Below, in pieces: positions 8,413 to 17,407 of a stretch of 40,877 bases of DNA. The position numbers and the translations under genes were made by a program. The DNA comes from Fidelibacterota bacterium (GTDB taxonomy: Bacteria; Pseudomonadota; Alphaproteobacteria; Rhodospirillales; Rhodospirillaceae). The notes under the pieces were generated by a model. That model was not told the origin of the DNA and made no database searches. It saw nothing but the letters and a program-made list of their open reading frames with translations. Numbering within the stretch: position 1 is the stretch's first letter; each line of letters begins with the position of its first letter. The stretch is from positions 1-40,877 of the forward strand of contig CANJPQ010000037.1 in the NCBI GenBank assembly GCA_947476275.1. The letters run 5' to 3'.

Positions 8413-9602
8413 CGGCGCACCAGACCGAGTTGGACAACGGCACGGAAGCCGGACACCTGCGACGTCCCGCTGCCGTAGTGTTCGCCGCGCACGACGTCGC
8501 CCGCGGGCGCATCCTTGAACACGTAAACGGGATTGCCCTCCAGCGTCCACTGCCTGCTTCCGTCTTCCCGCGTGATCGCGGCCCAGTTTCCGATCTCAGC
8601 GCTTTCGGATGGGGCCAGGAGCACGGGCTGCCAATGCTGCTCCACGCAATCTCGCTTGCACGTCGTTTTCAGCATCTTTTCAAAGTTCCATCCGCCGTCG
8701 CGCGGGGCGGTGTAGAGCGTACGCCCATCGGCATCGGCGAGAACCGGACCTAAATCTGAGTCGTGGACCGTCACCCAATTTGGCCGCGCCGGGCCTTTGT
8801 CGAGAACCGCCGCGCGCCAGCCAGGCCCTGCTCCATCGCCGCGGACTTCTCCGGGACGCGGTTCGCCGAGAAAGGTGTATAGCGGTTGACCTCGAAACGC
8901 CCACTGTCGCTTGCCGTCGTCTCGTTGAACTAGCGTCCAGTCTCCGAAGCCATGGGCGAGCGCCGGCGCGTACAGCGGGCGCCAGATTGAGAGACAATCT
9001 GCCTTGCAGGCCGATGCGCCGGTTTTGGCCTCGTCCGTGAAGACATAGAGGGTCATGGATTTCGAGTCGGCCAAGACCGTGCCCAGGGAAGTCGCATTGA
9101 TGCGTACCTCCGGGGGCGTAGGGATCGGCTGGAACGCAATATGCCAGGGCGCCACCGATCCCGAGCCGACGTTGTTGAATCGGAAATCACCCGGCACCAA
9201 GACCGTCTCTCCCACACTCGCCTGGGGATGAGGATCGAGCCCATAGCGATAGAGTGGATGGCCCTTGTAGGCCCATTGCCGCGCGCCATCTGCACGCGTC
9301 ACCAGGGACCAATCGGCGAGCGGTACAGCGTCCTTCGCCGCGAGCACTGGCGGCCAAGACTCCGCGCATTGTCCTTCACATGCCGAGACGCCTGCCGAAA
9401 CGTCGCGCTCGTAGGTGTAGAGGCTCATCCCGCGGTCATCCACGAAGCGCCATCCGGCACCGGTCGCGACAGTCCGAACCTCTTGGGGCACGGGTGGGGC
9501 GAGTGCTAGGCCGCTCTCGCCGTACGCCTGAGTCGAAGCGGCGACAAGCATTGCCGCCAAGAGCCACAGAGCCGTCCGTTGCTTCTGTTGGGTGAACGCC
9601 AT
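8409..9602 (-). CDS. Exported protein with three COG4315/lipoprotein_15-type repeats
   Basis: 397 residues with a signal peptide (TALWLLAAMLVAASTQAYG). Three copies of the secreted repeat of unknown function follow, starting near residues 50, 170 and 285. Each has a G-x-V-L-A-D or W-R-F-V-D strand, an LYxYxxD or LYVFTDE strand, a CxxxC pair (CEGQC, CKADC, CKRDC), a W-(P/R)-P segment, and RxDGxRQWxxxGxPLYxF. The paired cysteines probably form disulfides in the periplasm. The function of these repeats is not established. The gene is 17 nt downstream of the DUF1552 gene and overlaps the CHRD gene by 4 nt, so it is firmly inside the operon. Confidence 0.8.
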   Translation of the reverse strand: MAFTQQKQRTALWLLAAMLVAASTQAYGESGLALAPPVPQEVRTVATGAGWRFVDDRGMSLYTYERDVSAGVSACEGQCAESWPPVLAAKDAVPLADWSLVTRADGARQWAYKGHPLYRYGLDPHPQASVGETVLVPGDFRFNNVGSGSVAPWHIAFQPIPTPPEVRINATSLGTVLADSKSMTLYVFTDEAKTGASACKADCLSIWRPLYAPALAHGFGDWTLVQRDDGKRQWAFRGQPLYTFLGEPRPGEVRGDGAGPGWRAAVLDKGPARPNWVTVHDSDLGPVLADADGRTLYTAPRDGGWNFEKMLKTTCKRDCVEQHWQPVLLAPSESAEIGNWAAITREDGSRQWTLEGNPVYVFKDAPAGDVVRGEHYGSGTSQVSGFRAVVQLGLVRR

Positions 9603-9619
9603 CTTGTGTGTCTACGGCC

Positions 9620-10972
9620 TCACGCGAGGATGTCGGTGACGAGTTTCGACGTACGCATGGCGCCGACGCCCCATGCATCGGCGGACACGCCCATCACCTG
9701 TTGGAGCGTCAGTCCAACGCGAGAAATGACGTCGCCGTTGCCGTCGATGTGGAGGCCGGTCTTGATGCGTCCGCCCGCGCCGCCGGCCGTCATCATCGGC
9801 ACGCCGTCAATCGAGTGGAGCTTCGCATTGTTGGTGTCGCTGTTCGCGAAGATCAGAGCGTGATCGAGGAGCGTTCCATCACCCTCGGGAATGCTTGCGA
9901 AAGTGCGGATGAATTCCGCAAACGCTTCCATCTGGCGACAGTTGAACCAAGCCACCTGTACTTGATACCCGAGCTTTGGGTCGACCGGCTCTTCGTGCGT
10001 TAGGTTGTGGTGAGGCTGGGACTCGCCCAGCCTCCGGACGTTCGAACCGGCATTCGAGTAGACCATGTTGAATATCTTGGTCTGGTTACACGCAACCGCC
10101 AGCGCCATGAGGCCGGTCATGAGCTTGTGATTCTGGAGGACCATATTGATCTCGAGACCCAGCGGGCCTTCTGCCGGACGCGGCGGCACCACGCAGGCCT
10201 TGTTGGGGGCCGGCTTCTGCGTCTGCAGCGCCAGCTGGTTCTCGAGCTGACGAATGGATGTGAAGTACTGATCGATCCGGTTCTTGTCCGATGCACCCAA
10301 GGACGCGATGAAGGCTTTGCTCTCATCGCTTACCAGCGACAGCACGCTCTGTCGGACCAGCACGTCCGGATCCGGGGCGAATGTCGCCTGATTTGGGTCC
10401 GCGAACTCGGCTCCAAAAATGCGTGCGTAGAACGCCAGGGGAGAGACTTCCGGCGTGTTGAAGCTTCCGGTGTTGCGGAATGAATATGTGTCCTTCGCGT
10501 TCCCCGTGCTGGTTGCGTCCAGCGAGCGGAAGCGCGTGCCCGCACCGATGGCATCTCCGATCACGACATCCAAGGTGGGGGACTTTACCGAGCCCTCCTT
10601 GGTAGGGGTTTCGCCTGTGCGCGCCGCCGCCCAGCCTGTGAAGTGCACCTGCGGCGACGCCCCATCTAAGAGCGTATTGAAGTTGCTGAAATAGTTGATG
10701 TGATCCCGGTACGGCTCGAGCGGCTTGCACTCATCCAGAAACTCAAGCCGCGCTCCGGTCTTTGCGGCCACCGCCCGGCCGGGCGTTTGGCCGAGCCCCC
10801 AGAACCAGGTGCCAAAGCGAAGTGGAAGCGGCGCACCGGTGGCAGCCAAAGCCGTGCCGTTGGTGTCCAAGAAGCAATCGAGGAACGGCAGCGCCACGCC
10901 CACCGCGGTCCCGTGCAGCATTCCCCGCAGCATCGCGCGCCGGCCCACCGGTCGCGGCAAAAGAACGCCCAT
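9620..10972 (-). CDS. DUF1552 protein with Tat signal
   Basis: 450 residues, with a Tat signal at the N-terminus (VGRRAMLRGMLHG, then a hydrophobic stretch). The body matches DUF1552: LRFGTWFWGLGQTPGR, then INYFSNFNTLLDG, VHFTGWAAARTGE, SPTLDVVIGDAIG, a helical centre with a DQYFTSIRQLENQL segment, and the C-terminal HNLTHEE and ALIFANSDTNNAKLH parts. DUF1552 genes are regularly paired with DUF1592/DUF1588/DUF1585 genes, as here, and resemble exported alkaline-phosphatase/sulfatase-like DUF1501 proteins, but no activity is proven to my knowledge. Its ATG shares one base with the upstream stop (TAATG), typical of coupled translation. Confidence 0.85.
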   Translation of the reverse strand: MGVLLPRPVGRRAMLRGMLHGTAVGVALPFLDCFLDTNGTALAATGAPLPLRFGTWFWGLGQTPGRAVAAKTGARLEFLDECKPLEPYRDHINYFSNFNTLLDGASPQVHFTGWAAARTGETPTKEGSVKSPTLDVVIGDAIGAGTRFRSLDATSTGNAKDTYSFRNTGSFNTPEVSPLAFYARIFGAEFADPNQATFAPDPDVLVRQSVLSLVSDESKAFIASLGASDKNRIDQYFTSIRQLENQLALQTQKPAPNKACVVPPRPAEGPLGLEINMVLQNHKLMTGLMALAVACNQTKIFNMVYSNAGSNVRRLGESQPHHNLTHEEPVDPKLGYQVQVAWFNCRQMEAFAEFIRTFASIPEGDGTLLDHALIFANSDTNNAKLHSIDGVPMMTAGGAGGRIKTGLHIDGNGDVISRVGLTLQQVMGVSADAWGVGAMRTSKLVTDILA

Positions 10973-12612
10973 TACCTTGTCTCCCGTGCGCGCGGTTCGA
11001 CGGCGTAGAATGCCCTGCTGAGGGCGATCGCGCGAAGCAACTCAGGGAAGCGGTAGCCATCGCGCGAAAAGCGCCCTTCCTGATACGCCAGCCAATCCCG
11101 TTCGCCCGTGGTCGACGGCCGCGCGACCGCATACGAGAAAAGGCGATTGACCAGGCACGACGGTGTGGCCGGATGATCATGGAGAGCCTGGCCCAACTCG
11201 ACCGGACCGTTGAATGCGACCTGATCCAAGGTGCCGCTGACGTCGATGGGCGCCCCGTTTTCGGTGCTTCGATATTGGCCCAAGCCATCGAAGTTCTCCA
11301 GCGTGAGGCCAATGGGGTCCATGATCATGTGGCACCCGGCGCAGGTTGGATTGGTCCTGTGGGCGGTCAGACGCTCGCGCACGGTTTGTTGCGCGAGATT
11401 TGGATCATTGAAAAGATTGAAGTCCACATCCCCCGGCGGAGGTGGAATCTTCTGGCACAGAAGCAGCTCCCTGATGGCCTTGCCCCGCAATGTCGGCGAA
11501 CTCTTGCCGGGGTGAGAGTGAAGTCCGAGGAAGCCGACTTGTGAGTGAATTCCGGCGCGCGGGTTACCCGCGGGAAATTCGTAGGCCGTCCAATTCAGAT
11601 CCGTAGCGACGGGAACCCGATAGAGGACCGCCAATTGCCGATTCAGGAAGGTCTTCCGGGTTGTAAAGATATCGCGGTAGCTTTCCCGGCGGATCAAAAG
11701 CGTATCGACAAGCGTCCGCAGAACCTGTTCGCGGATATCGGAGACGAGGCTCGCGTTGAACGCGGGATAGATTACGGAGTCCTTGGCCAGCGCGTCGAAT
11801 GCGTCGAAGCCCAGCATATCTGCAAAGAAGGCGCGCACGCCTTCCTCGACGGCAGGCGAAGCAAGCATACGATCGACGTGTCGCTTTAAGCCTGATTCGG
11901 TGTGCAGTTCCCCATTTTCTGCTGCGATCAACAACGCGTCGTCAGGCGCCGTGTTCCACAGCAAAAAGCTTAGGCGTGCCGCTTTCGCAAGGCCGCTGAG
12001 TCGAACCTTCTCAGGGTGCGCGGGATCAGACTCTGTCGTATCGGCCACAAAGAGGAAAGGCGCGGAATCCAAAATGCCCGAAAGTGCAAACGCGAGACCT
12101 GCGTAAAAATCTCCCTTCGAATCCGCCGCGCGATGAGCGACTGAAACATGCTTCTCGACTTCGCTTCGCAGAAGTGTGCGGCGGTAGAGCAACCGGGCTG
12201 CAGGCGCTAGGAAGTCCCGGGCGCAATCGTCGTCTGGCCGCGTGATATCTTTTGGAATGCATGGGACCAATGTCCCGCGCCGAGTCTTGTCGACCACTTG
12301 CGCCGCAATATCTCGGGCCAGGGCATCGTATCGCTCCAAAGCCGATGGCGTAATGTCTGCAACGGTGGCGCCGATTGCAAGAAGGCCTCCCTCTCGCTTC
12401 GGTGTGTCGAACCGCCCAGCTACTTTGATTGAAGCCCCGAATATGTCCGCGATGATGTTGCGATACTGCGCCTCGGTAAGCTGCCTCACTTGCGGTGGAC
12501 CGCCGCGAGTTACGGGTTCGGTCTGACCACATCCTGCAAGAATAGCAAATAGGCCGACGGTCGCGATCCGCCAGGAGTTGGCAATCCTTGTATGACGCGG
12601 CGGGGACGACAT
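10972..12612 (-). CDS. DUF1592/DUF1588/DUF1585-type lipoprotein with CxxCH site
   Basis: 546 residues. A lipobox-like signal ends LFAILAGC near residue 28, so the mature protein is probably lipid-anchored. The DUF1595/1592-type helical part contains FLAPAARLLYRRTLL and AARLSFLLWNTAPDDALL. The DUF1588 segment contains GFLGLHSHPGKSSPTLRGK and LLCQKIPPPPGDVDF. It continues with TNPTCAGCHMIMDPIGLTLENFDG, a single CxxCH c-type heme site, and the C-terminal DUF1585 tract with SCLVNRLFSYAVARP. These multi-domain proteins are abundant in planctomycetes and occur in some proteobacteria. A covalent heme beside DUF1552 suggests extracytoplasmic electron transfer, but the reaction is unknown. It starts 3 nt after the upstream gene's stop. 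Confidence 0.85.
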   Translation of the reverse strand: MSSPPRHTRIANSWRIATVGLFAILAGCGQTEPVTRGGPPQVRQLTEAQYRNIIADIFGASIKVAGRFDTPKREGGLLAIGATVADITPSALERYDALARDIAAQVVDKTRRGTLVPCIPKDITRPDDDCARDFLAPAARLLYRRTLLRSEVEKHVSVAHRAADSKGDFYAGLAFALSGILDSAPFLFVADTTESDPAHPEKVRLSGLAKAARLSFLLWNTAPDDALLIAAENGELHTESGLKRHVDRMLASPAVEEGVRAFFADMLGFDAFDALAKDSVIYPAFNASLVSDIREQVLRTLVDTLLIRRESYRDIFTTRKTFLNRQLAVLYRVPVATDLNWTAYEFPAGNPRAGIHSQVGFLGLHSHPGKSSPTLRGKAIRELLLCQKIPPPPGDVDFNLFNDPNLAQQTVRERLTAHRTNPTCAGCHMIMDPIGLTLENFDGLGQYRSTENGAPIDVSGTLDQVAFNGPVELGQALHDHPATPSCLVNRLFSYAVARPSTTGERDWLAYQEGRFSRDGYRFPELLRAIALSRAFYAVEPRARETR

Positions 12613-12615
12613 TTG

Positions 12616-13719
12616 CTAACGCGCCTTTTTATCCGGCCCGGCCGCAGGCGGGTGAACAATGAAGGCCGGGAGAAACTCGACGTGATAGGCCGTCGAGATC
12701 GCGGAACACTCGCCCGTTTTCGGATCGGGATAGCCGTCGGCCAGCTGGCGGGACGCAACGTAGAGCGCGGGACAGCTGTGATTTGAAGTCGACGTGAGTT
12801 GGATCTTGCGGATGAAATCCCACCAGGTCGCCCGGTTGTAGTACCCGCCCATGAGGCCCGTCGCGCCACTGCCGTCCGCGGCGAGTTCCAGTCGCAGCCG
12901 CATGTCGCGGATGTCGAGCTCGGAGGTTACGACGTCGCCGTGAAACGGAAGATGGACGTCGATCGGCTCGGTTGTCAAAACGCCTTCGACTATCTTGCCC
13001 CTTGTGGTCTCAACATACCCAGGCGCGATTGCGTAGCTCGCGTACGGCAACACATTGCCCGCGCTGTCCTTCAGCAATTGATCCTTTGGACGATAGTAGG
13101 AAACGGTCACGTAGGGGTCGTTACGCAGATCGTCCACATCGCCGATTTCCACCAAGGTGATTCCGCGCGAGGTGTTGATGCGCTCCGTCTGCGCAGTTGT
13201 CTCAACATATCCATCGTGTCGAAAGCCCTTGATGCAGCCAACAAGGCGATACATTTGATTGTCTATGCCTGGCGTACCGTCGGGGCCTGTAAATTTCTCA
13301 TGGGCGCAGGATTTTGATGTGGCGCCGCCGTCAGTGGTGCCGTCGAGATTGAATCCGTAAGCCGTGGTTCCCTTGACCGTTCGTAGCGGTGGATCCTTGA
13401 TCAACTCTGGATACCAGCAGGTATCTTCGCCCTGCGGGCCGCGCACTTCCGCGAGATATTTTCGATCAATATGGTTCCGCGTCCCGGCGAGCGTCGCGCG
13501 CTCACGTTCCAACGGCGTCAACCCTTGTAGCCAGAGTTCGTCATTTCCAACCGCTAGCCCTTCGGGGCATTCGTCCATGAATTTGGACTCGAAGACTGCC
13601 GTGAACAGAGACGTGAGTACGAAGCCAACGACCCCCTTGGGAGACGACGCATGATCCGCGGCCGAAGCGGCGGAGAATTTAGCGAGGAGAAAAAGGACGG
13701 AAAGCAGCAACGGCTTCAA
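12616..13719 (-). CDS. Exported protein of unknown function, first gene of the DUF1592/DUF1552 operon
   Basis: 367 residues from a TTG at 13719; GGGG lies about 11 nt upstream, and no better start precedes the signal peptide MKPLLLSVLFLLAKFSAASA. The mature protein has five or six Cys, including ones in MDECPEG, DTCWYPEL and SKSCAHEKF, so disulfides are likely. It has a mixed beta-rich pattern with TVSYYRPKDQLL, a GGYYNRATWWDF segment, and SCPALYVASRQLADGYPDP near the end. I do not recognise a named family. Its position, 3 nt before the heme lipoprotein gene, makes it a working part of that operon. The promoter must lie in 13720-14116, shared with the divergent nitrile hydratase genes. Confidence 0.7.
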   Translation of the reverse strand: MKPLLLSVLFLLAKFSAASAADHASSPKGVVGFVLTSLFTAVFESKFMDECPEGLAVGNDELWLQGLTPLERERATLAGTRNHIDRKYLAEVRGPQGEDTCWYPELIKDPPLRTVKGTTAYGFNLDGTTDGGATSKSCAHEKFTGPDGTPGIDNQMYRLVGCIKGFRHDGYVETTAQTERINTSRGITLVEIGDVDDLRNDPYVTVSYYRPKDQLLKDSAGNVLPYASYAIAPGYVETTRGKIVEGVLTTEPIDVHLPFHGDVVTSELDIRDMRLRLELAADGSGATGLMGGYYNRATWWDFIRKIQLTSTSNHSCPALYVASRQLADGYPDPKTGECSAISTAYHVEFLPAFIVHPPAAGPDKKAR

Positions 13720-14116
13720 ATCGCTTCGCCCCCGAAAATCAAAGAAGTGCCCAGCATGTCTCGATCCACCGCCAAAAGGTTACGACTGCGCAGGCTGGAG
13801 AAAAAGCACCCATACCAATATCGGCGGTAAAATCAGCGGATGAGTTCACGGTGCGTATCGCTCATCGCCGAGGTGGGCATTTTCGGTTCTCGATGATGCG
13901 GGGCCTGGCTAGGACGCCTCCCTTGATTCCGTCTCTTGGGACGTCGGGCGTGGATTTGGCCGCTTATACCGATCAGGCCATCGGTCGATATTCGACCGCA
14001 GGGTGAGCGATCGCTCGCTCCCGATTGATCGACCTTAATCTTAGGCGATGGCCCGAAGGGCAGACCTCAACTATCCTCCTCTCTGAGAGTGCGATTCAAC
14101 GATCGGGGAACCCGCC
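13720..14116. other. Divergent promoter region between the DUF1592 operon and nitrile hydratase
   Basis: 397 nt with no supported coding sequence. It must contain promoters for both flanking operons. The clearest structure is the palindrome at 13982-13998. I see no convincing sigma-70 boxes and no riboswitch consensus. Confidence 0.6.
13982..13998. promoter_or_regulatory. Perfect 7+3+7 palindrome, candidate operator
   Basis: CGGTCGATATTCGACCG reads the same on both strands outside the central TAT. It lies 119 nt before the nitrile hydratase alpha start and 263 nt before the divergent operon's start. That fits an operator for a dimeric regulator, although no regulator gene is next to it. Confidence 0.4.
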
Positions 14117-14773
14117 ATGGGTACGGAGCACGATCATCATCATGACCACCACAGTCATGATGATCACGATCACTCAGAACCGCCAGCCGATGTGGCGCTG
14201 CGGGTCAAAGCGCTCGAGACTTTGCTCACCCGTCGTGGATACGTTGCAGCGGAAGCACTGGACGCCGTGGTCGACATGTTCGAGACCAAGGTCGGCCCCC
14301 GCAACGGCGCGCGGGTCGTGGCGCGGGCCTGGACCGATCCTGCCTATCGCCAGCGGCTTCTTGAAACGCCGACGGCGGCTATTGCCGAGTTCGGGTTCAT
14401 CAACCGACAGGGCGAGCACATGAGGGTCGTGGAGAACACGCCGCAGGTCCACAATGTCGTCGTATGTACGTTGTGCTCCTGCTATCCGTGGCCTGTGCTG
14501 GGCCTACCGCCGGTCTGGTACAAGTCGTCGGCATACCGTTCACGCGTGGTGATCGAGCCGCGCGCGGTTCTCGCGGAGTTCGGCCTTTTGCTCCCGAACG
14601 ATGTTGAAGTGCGCGTGTGGGATTCGACCGCGGAGCTCCGCTATATGGTGCTGCCCGAGCGACCCATCGGCACCGAAGGCATGCCTGAGGACGCGCTCAC
14701 ATCTCTGGTGACCCGCGATTCGATGATCGGCACCGGCGTGGCCCACGCCCCCGGTCAGGCAAGCACCCGATGA
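14117..14773 (+). CDS. nthA: Nitrile hydratase alpha subunit, cobalt type
   Basis: 218 residues. The metal site is explicit: C117-T-L-C120-S121-C122 followed by [10 protein letters not shown]. Thr after the first Cys is the mark of non-corrin cobalt enzymes, whereas iron enzymes have Ser. Two of the cysteines are normally oxidised to sulfenic and sulfinic acids. The enzyme hydrates nitriles to amides in the cytoplasm as an alpha-beta dimer. The N-terminus carries a His/Asp cluster ([16 protein letters not shown], residues 5-20) ahead of the usual start of the fold, perhaps for metal loading. GGGGAA lies 6 nt before the ATG. The beta gene overlaps by 4 nt (ATGA). No amidase gene is adjacent. 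Confidence 0.95.
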   Translation: MGTEHDHHHDHHSHDDHDHSEPPADVALRVKALETLLTRRGYVAAEALDAVVDMFETKVGPRNGARVVARAWTDPAYRQRLLETPTAAIAEFGFINRQGEHMRVVENTPQVHNVVVCTLCSCYPWPVLGLPPVWYKSSAYRSRVVIEPRAVLAEFGLLLPNDVEVRVWDSTAELRYMVLPERPIGTEGMPEDALTSLVTRDSMIGTGVAHAPGQASTR

Positions 14774-15441
14774 ACGGCTTGCATGACGTGGGCGGAATGC
14801 ACGGGTTCGGACCGATCGAGATCGAGCGCGACGAGCCTGTGTTCCACGAGCGATGGGAAGGCCGGGTATTTGCCATGGCGCTCGCCATGGGGAAGCATTT
14901 TGGCATCACCCTCGATCGCAGCCGGTTCCTGATGGAATCGGTCCCGCCTTACGATCGCGTCGCGCTCAGCTACTACGAACGCTGGGCCAACCGGCTGTTT
15001 CAGGTCGCGGAGATGCGCTCGATAGTTTCCGCTTCCGAGGCCGCTGGTTGCCGCGCAGGCGTGACCCCCGAGGCTGGCGGCGTCTCGGCGACAGCCTTGA
15101 CCAAAGACGACGTGGGCGGGCTCTTCAATACTATCCGCAGCTCCTGCCGGCCCATATCGGCACCCGCAGTCTTCGCCATCGGTGAGACAGTCCGCGCCAA
15201 AGTCATGAACCCGAAAGGTCACACTCGCCTTCCCCGCTATGCGCGCGGAAAGCTCGGCGTGGTCATCGCGGACCATGGCGGTCACGTGTTTCCTGACACC
15301 AATGCGCTTGACCCGCCGCGTGAAGATCCGCGCCGGCTCTACACCGTCAAGTTCGCCGCCACGGAACTGTGGGGCGCGGAGAGCAACCCGCGCGATTCCG
15401 TCTGCCTCGATCTGTGGGAGCCCTACCTTGAGCGCCCCTGA
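14770..15441 (+). CDS. nthB: Nitrile hydratase beta subunit
   Basis: 223 residues opening [17 protein letters not shown], the diagnostic beta start, with [18 protein letters not shown] next. The C-terminal SH3-like barrel is present: [31 protein letters not shown], then HVFPDTNA and [12 protein letters not shown]. It pairs with the alpha subunit and supplies arginines that contact the oxidised cysteines. The alpha, beta, activator order is common for cobalt enzymes. Overlaps with both neighbours (4 nt and 14 nt) imply coupled translation and balanced subunit amounts. Confidence 0.95.
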   Translation: MNGLHDVGGMHGFGPIEIERDEPVFHERWEGRVFAMALAMGKHFGITLDRSRFLMESVPPYDRVALSYYERWANRLFQVAEMRSIVSASEAAGCRAGVTPEAGGVSATALTKDDVGGLFNTIRSSCRPISAPAVFAIGETVRAKVMNPKGHTRLPRYARGKLGVVIADHGGHVFPDTNALDPPREDPRRLYTVKFAATELWGAESNPRDSVCLDLWEPYLERP

Positions 15442-15805
15442 GCCCGCCGAAATTTCGGACCTGATTCCGGCGAGCCTCAAGGACGGCGCCGCGCCCGTGT
15501 TCGCCGAACCGTGGCAGGCTCAGGCCTTTGCCCTAACGGTGACGCTGCACCAGGCAGGATGCTTCACGTGGTCGGAATGGGCCAATGCCCTGGGCGCGGA
15601 GATCGCACGCGCTGGGGATGCGGACCTCGGCGGCGCCCGCTACTACGAGTTCTGGCTCGGCGCCCTAGAGAAGTTGGTGGTGGCGAAGGGACTTGCCTCT
15701 CCAACCGACATTGACGTGACCGCCGCGGCATGGCGCGATGCCTATCTGCGGACACCGCATGGACAACCGGTCGAGCTTAACGCTGCCGGGACGCCCGCGG
15801 CATAG
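15428..15805 (+). CDS. Nitrile hydratase activator / accessory protein (P14K-like)
   Basis: 125 residues from a TTG at 15428 that overlaps the end of the beta gene. The protein resembles the N-terminal half of a beta subunit: VFAEPWQAQAFALTVTLHQAGCFTWSEWANALG, then YYEFWLGALEKLVVAKGL and AAWRDAYLRTPHGQPVEL. That is the pattern of the small activator that inserts cobalt and exchanges alpha subunits. The longer frame from 15239 only reads antisense to the beta subunit's own frame and was discarded. Both the position and the sequence support the role. Confidence 0.88.
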   Translation: MSAPEPAEISDLIPASLKDGAAPVFAEPWQAQAFALTVTLHQAGCFTWSEWANALGAEIARAGDADLGGARYYEFWLGALEKLVVAKGLASPTDIDVTAAAWRDAYLRTPHGQPVELNAAGTPAA

Positions 15806-15864
15806 TAGCATTCTTCTGATCCTCATCGCCGGCCGGCCGAATCGATTTCAAGGAGACAATCCTC

Positions 15865-17364
15865 ATGAGCCATCCGCTAAACATCACCTCTTCTCGCCTG
15901 CAGCGGCGCACAGTGCTGCGCGGCGCGCTGGCCGTCGCGGCTTGCTCGGCGTCGCCAATGCGAACCGCCCAGGCGGCGCCAGCGATCAGCAATGCCGGCG
16001 CCAAGATCGAGCTGACCGAAGCGCAGATCGCAGATCTACAGAAGAGCATTAAGGGCACGGTTGTCTTGCCGTCGAGCCCGAGCTACGCCGAAGAGCGGCG
16101 GGTTTGGAGCCCGGCGTTTGACCGCAAGCCGGCACTCATCGTCAAGGCCACCTCAACCAAAGACGTGCAGGCCGCAGTCCAGTTTGCGCGGGCTCACGAC
16201 ATTCTGACCGCTGTTCGGTGCGGCGGCCACAGCTATGCCGGCTTCTCCGTGGTGGACGACGGGATGGTGATCGACCTGAAACTCATGAACGGCGTGACCG
16301 TCGATCCGAGGAAGAAGACCGCCCACATCGCAGGTGGCGCGCTGCTCGGCAACCTCGACCGCGCCACGGCGGCGCACAAGCTCGCGACCACCGCGGGCGT
16401 TGTTTCGCATACCGGCGTAGGCGGTCTCGCCACCGGCGGCGGTCAAGGCCGCTTGGGCCGGAAATTCGGCCTTACCTGCGACAATAACCTGGGTGTGGAA
16501 ATGGTGCTGGCGGACGGCAGCATCGTTCGTGCCAACGCCAAAGAAAATCCGGACCTTTATTGGGCGGTGCGTGGTGGCGGCGGCAATTTCGGCATCGTCA
16601 CGGACTTCGAATTCCAGCTGCACGAATACGACGGCATCATCACGTCCCTGTCCTATGCCTTCCCGAGCGCGAAGGCGAAAGACCTGATGAAGGTGTATGC
16701 GGATTTGTCCGCGCAAGCGCCGCTTGAACTGAGCATGAGCGGCGGCGTGCGCACGTCGGATCGCGGCGAGACCACCTGTTCCATCTCCGGCACCTTCCTC
16801 GGACCGAAGGCCGCCGCGGAGGCGGCATGTAAGGCGGTTGCGTCCCTGGGTGCACCGATCAATACGCGCATCGAGGAAATGGACTATGTGAAGCTGCAGG
16901 CAACCGCCGACGGTAGCATGTACTCCAGCTATTTCGGCTATAGCCGGTACTCCTACCTCCGGCAGCTCGATCCAAAGCTCGTCGATCTGGTGTTGGATTA
17001 TGTCCTGCGCGCCAACACGCCGCGCACATCCGTCAGCTTTGGCGCACAGGGCGGCGCAATTGCGAAAGTGAAGGAGACCGCCACCGCCTTCGCCGAGCGC
17101 GACGGCATCTATCAATGTGCTGTTGCGACCAACTGGAAGCCGGGAGAGGACCCGGCCGCGGGCCAGAGTCATGTGCGGGAGCTGTGGGCAATGATCGACC
17201 CGCTGAGCACCGGCGGCTTCTATATCAACGAGCTATACGACGACCCCGAGGAGCGCATCCGCAAATCCTTCCGCGGCAACTACGCGCGTCTCGTGGACAT
17301 CAAGACGAAGGTCGACCCGACCAACTTCTTCCACTTGAACCCGAACATTAAGCCGAAAACGTGA
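15865..17364 (+). CDS. Tat-exported FAD-linked oxidase (VAO/PCMH family, BBE C-terminus)
   Basis: 499 residues, with a Tat signal (LQRRTVLRGALAVAACSAS). The FAD-binding PCMH domain has ALIVKATSTKDVQAAVQFAR and CGGHSYAGF, where H122 is the usual 8-alpha-histidyl flavin attachment. GVGGLATGGGQGRLGRKFGL follows. The cysteine that gives berberine-bridge-type enzymes a second flavin bond is replaced by Ser-His (SHTGVGG), so I expect one covalent link only; C205 in LTCDNN is at another site. The BBE segment at the end reads DPTNFFHLNPNIKP. The family oxidises alcohols, sugars or alkaloid-like substrates with O2. AAGGAG lies 9 nt before the ATG. It may be co-transcribed with the nitrile hydratase genes 59 nt upstream. 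Confidence 0.88.
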   Translation: MSHPLNITSSRLQRRTVLRGALAVAACSASPMRTAQAAPAISNAGAKIELTEAQIADLQKSIKGTVVLPSSPSYAEERRVWSPAFDRKPALIVKATSTKDVQAAVQFARAHDILTAVRCGGHSYAGFSVVDDGMVIDLKLMNGVTVDPRKKTAHIAGGALLGNLDRATAAHKLATTAGVVSHTGVGGLATGGGQGRLGRKFGLTCDNNLGVEMVLADGSIVRANAKENPDLYWAVRGGGGNFGIVTDFEFQLHEYDGIITSLSYAFPSAKAKDLMKVYADLSAQAPLELSMSGGVRTSDRGETTCSISGTFLGPKAAAEAACKAVASLGAPINTRIEEMDYVKLQATADGSMYSSYFGYSRYSYLRQLDPKLVDLVLDYVLRANTPRTSVSFGAQGGAIAKVKETATAFAERDGIYQCAVATNWKPGEDPAAGQSHVRELWAMIDPLSTGGFYINELYDDPEERIRKSFRGNYARLVDIKTKVDPTNFFHLNPNIKPKT

Positions 17365-17407
17365 ACTCGTCAGGAATAGCGCGCGCCTCGGTCGTCGGAT
17401 GGAAGCG

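Noticed and set aside
15865-17364. Bicovalent flavin attachment in the FAD-linked oxidase
   Set aside because: The histidine is present but the position of the second attachment cysteine is Ser-His; C205 is in a different motif.
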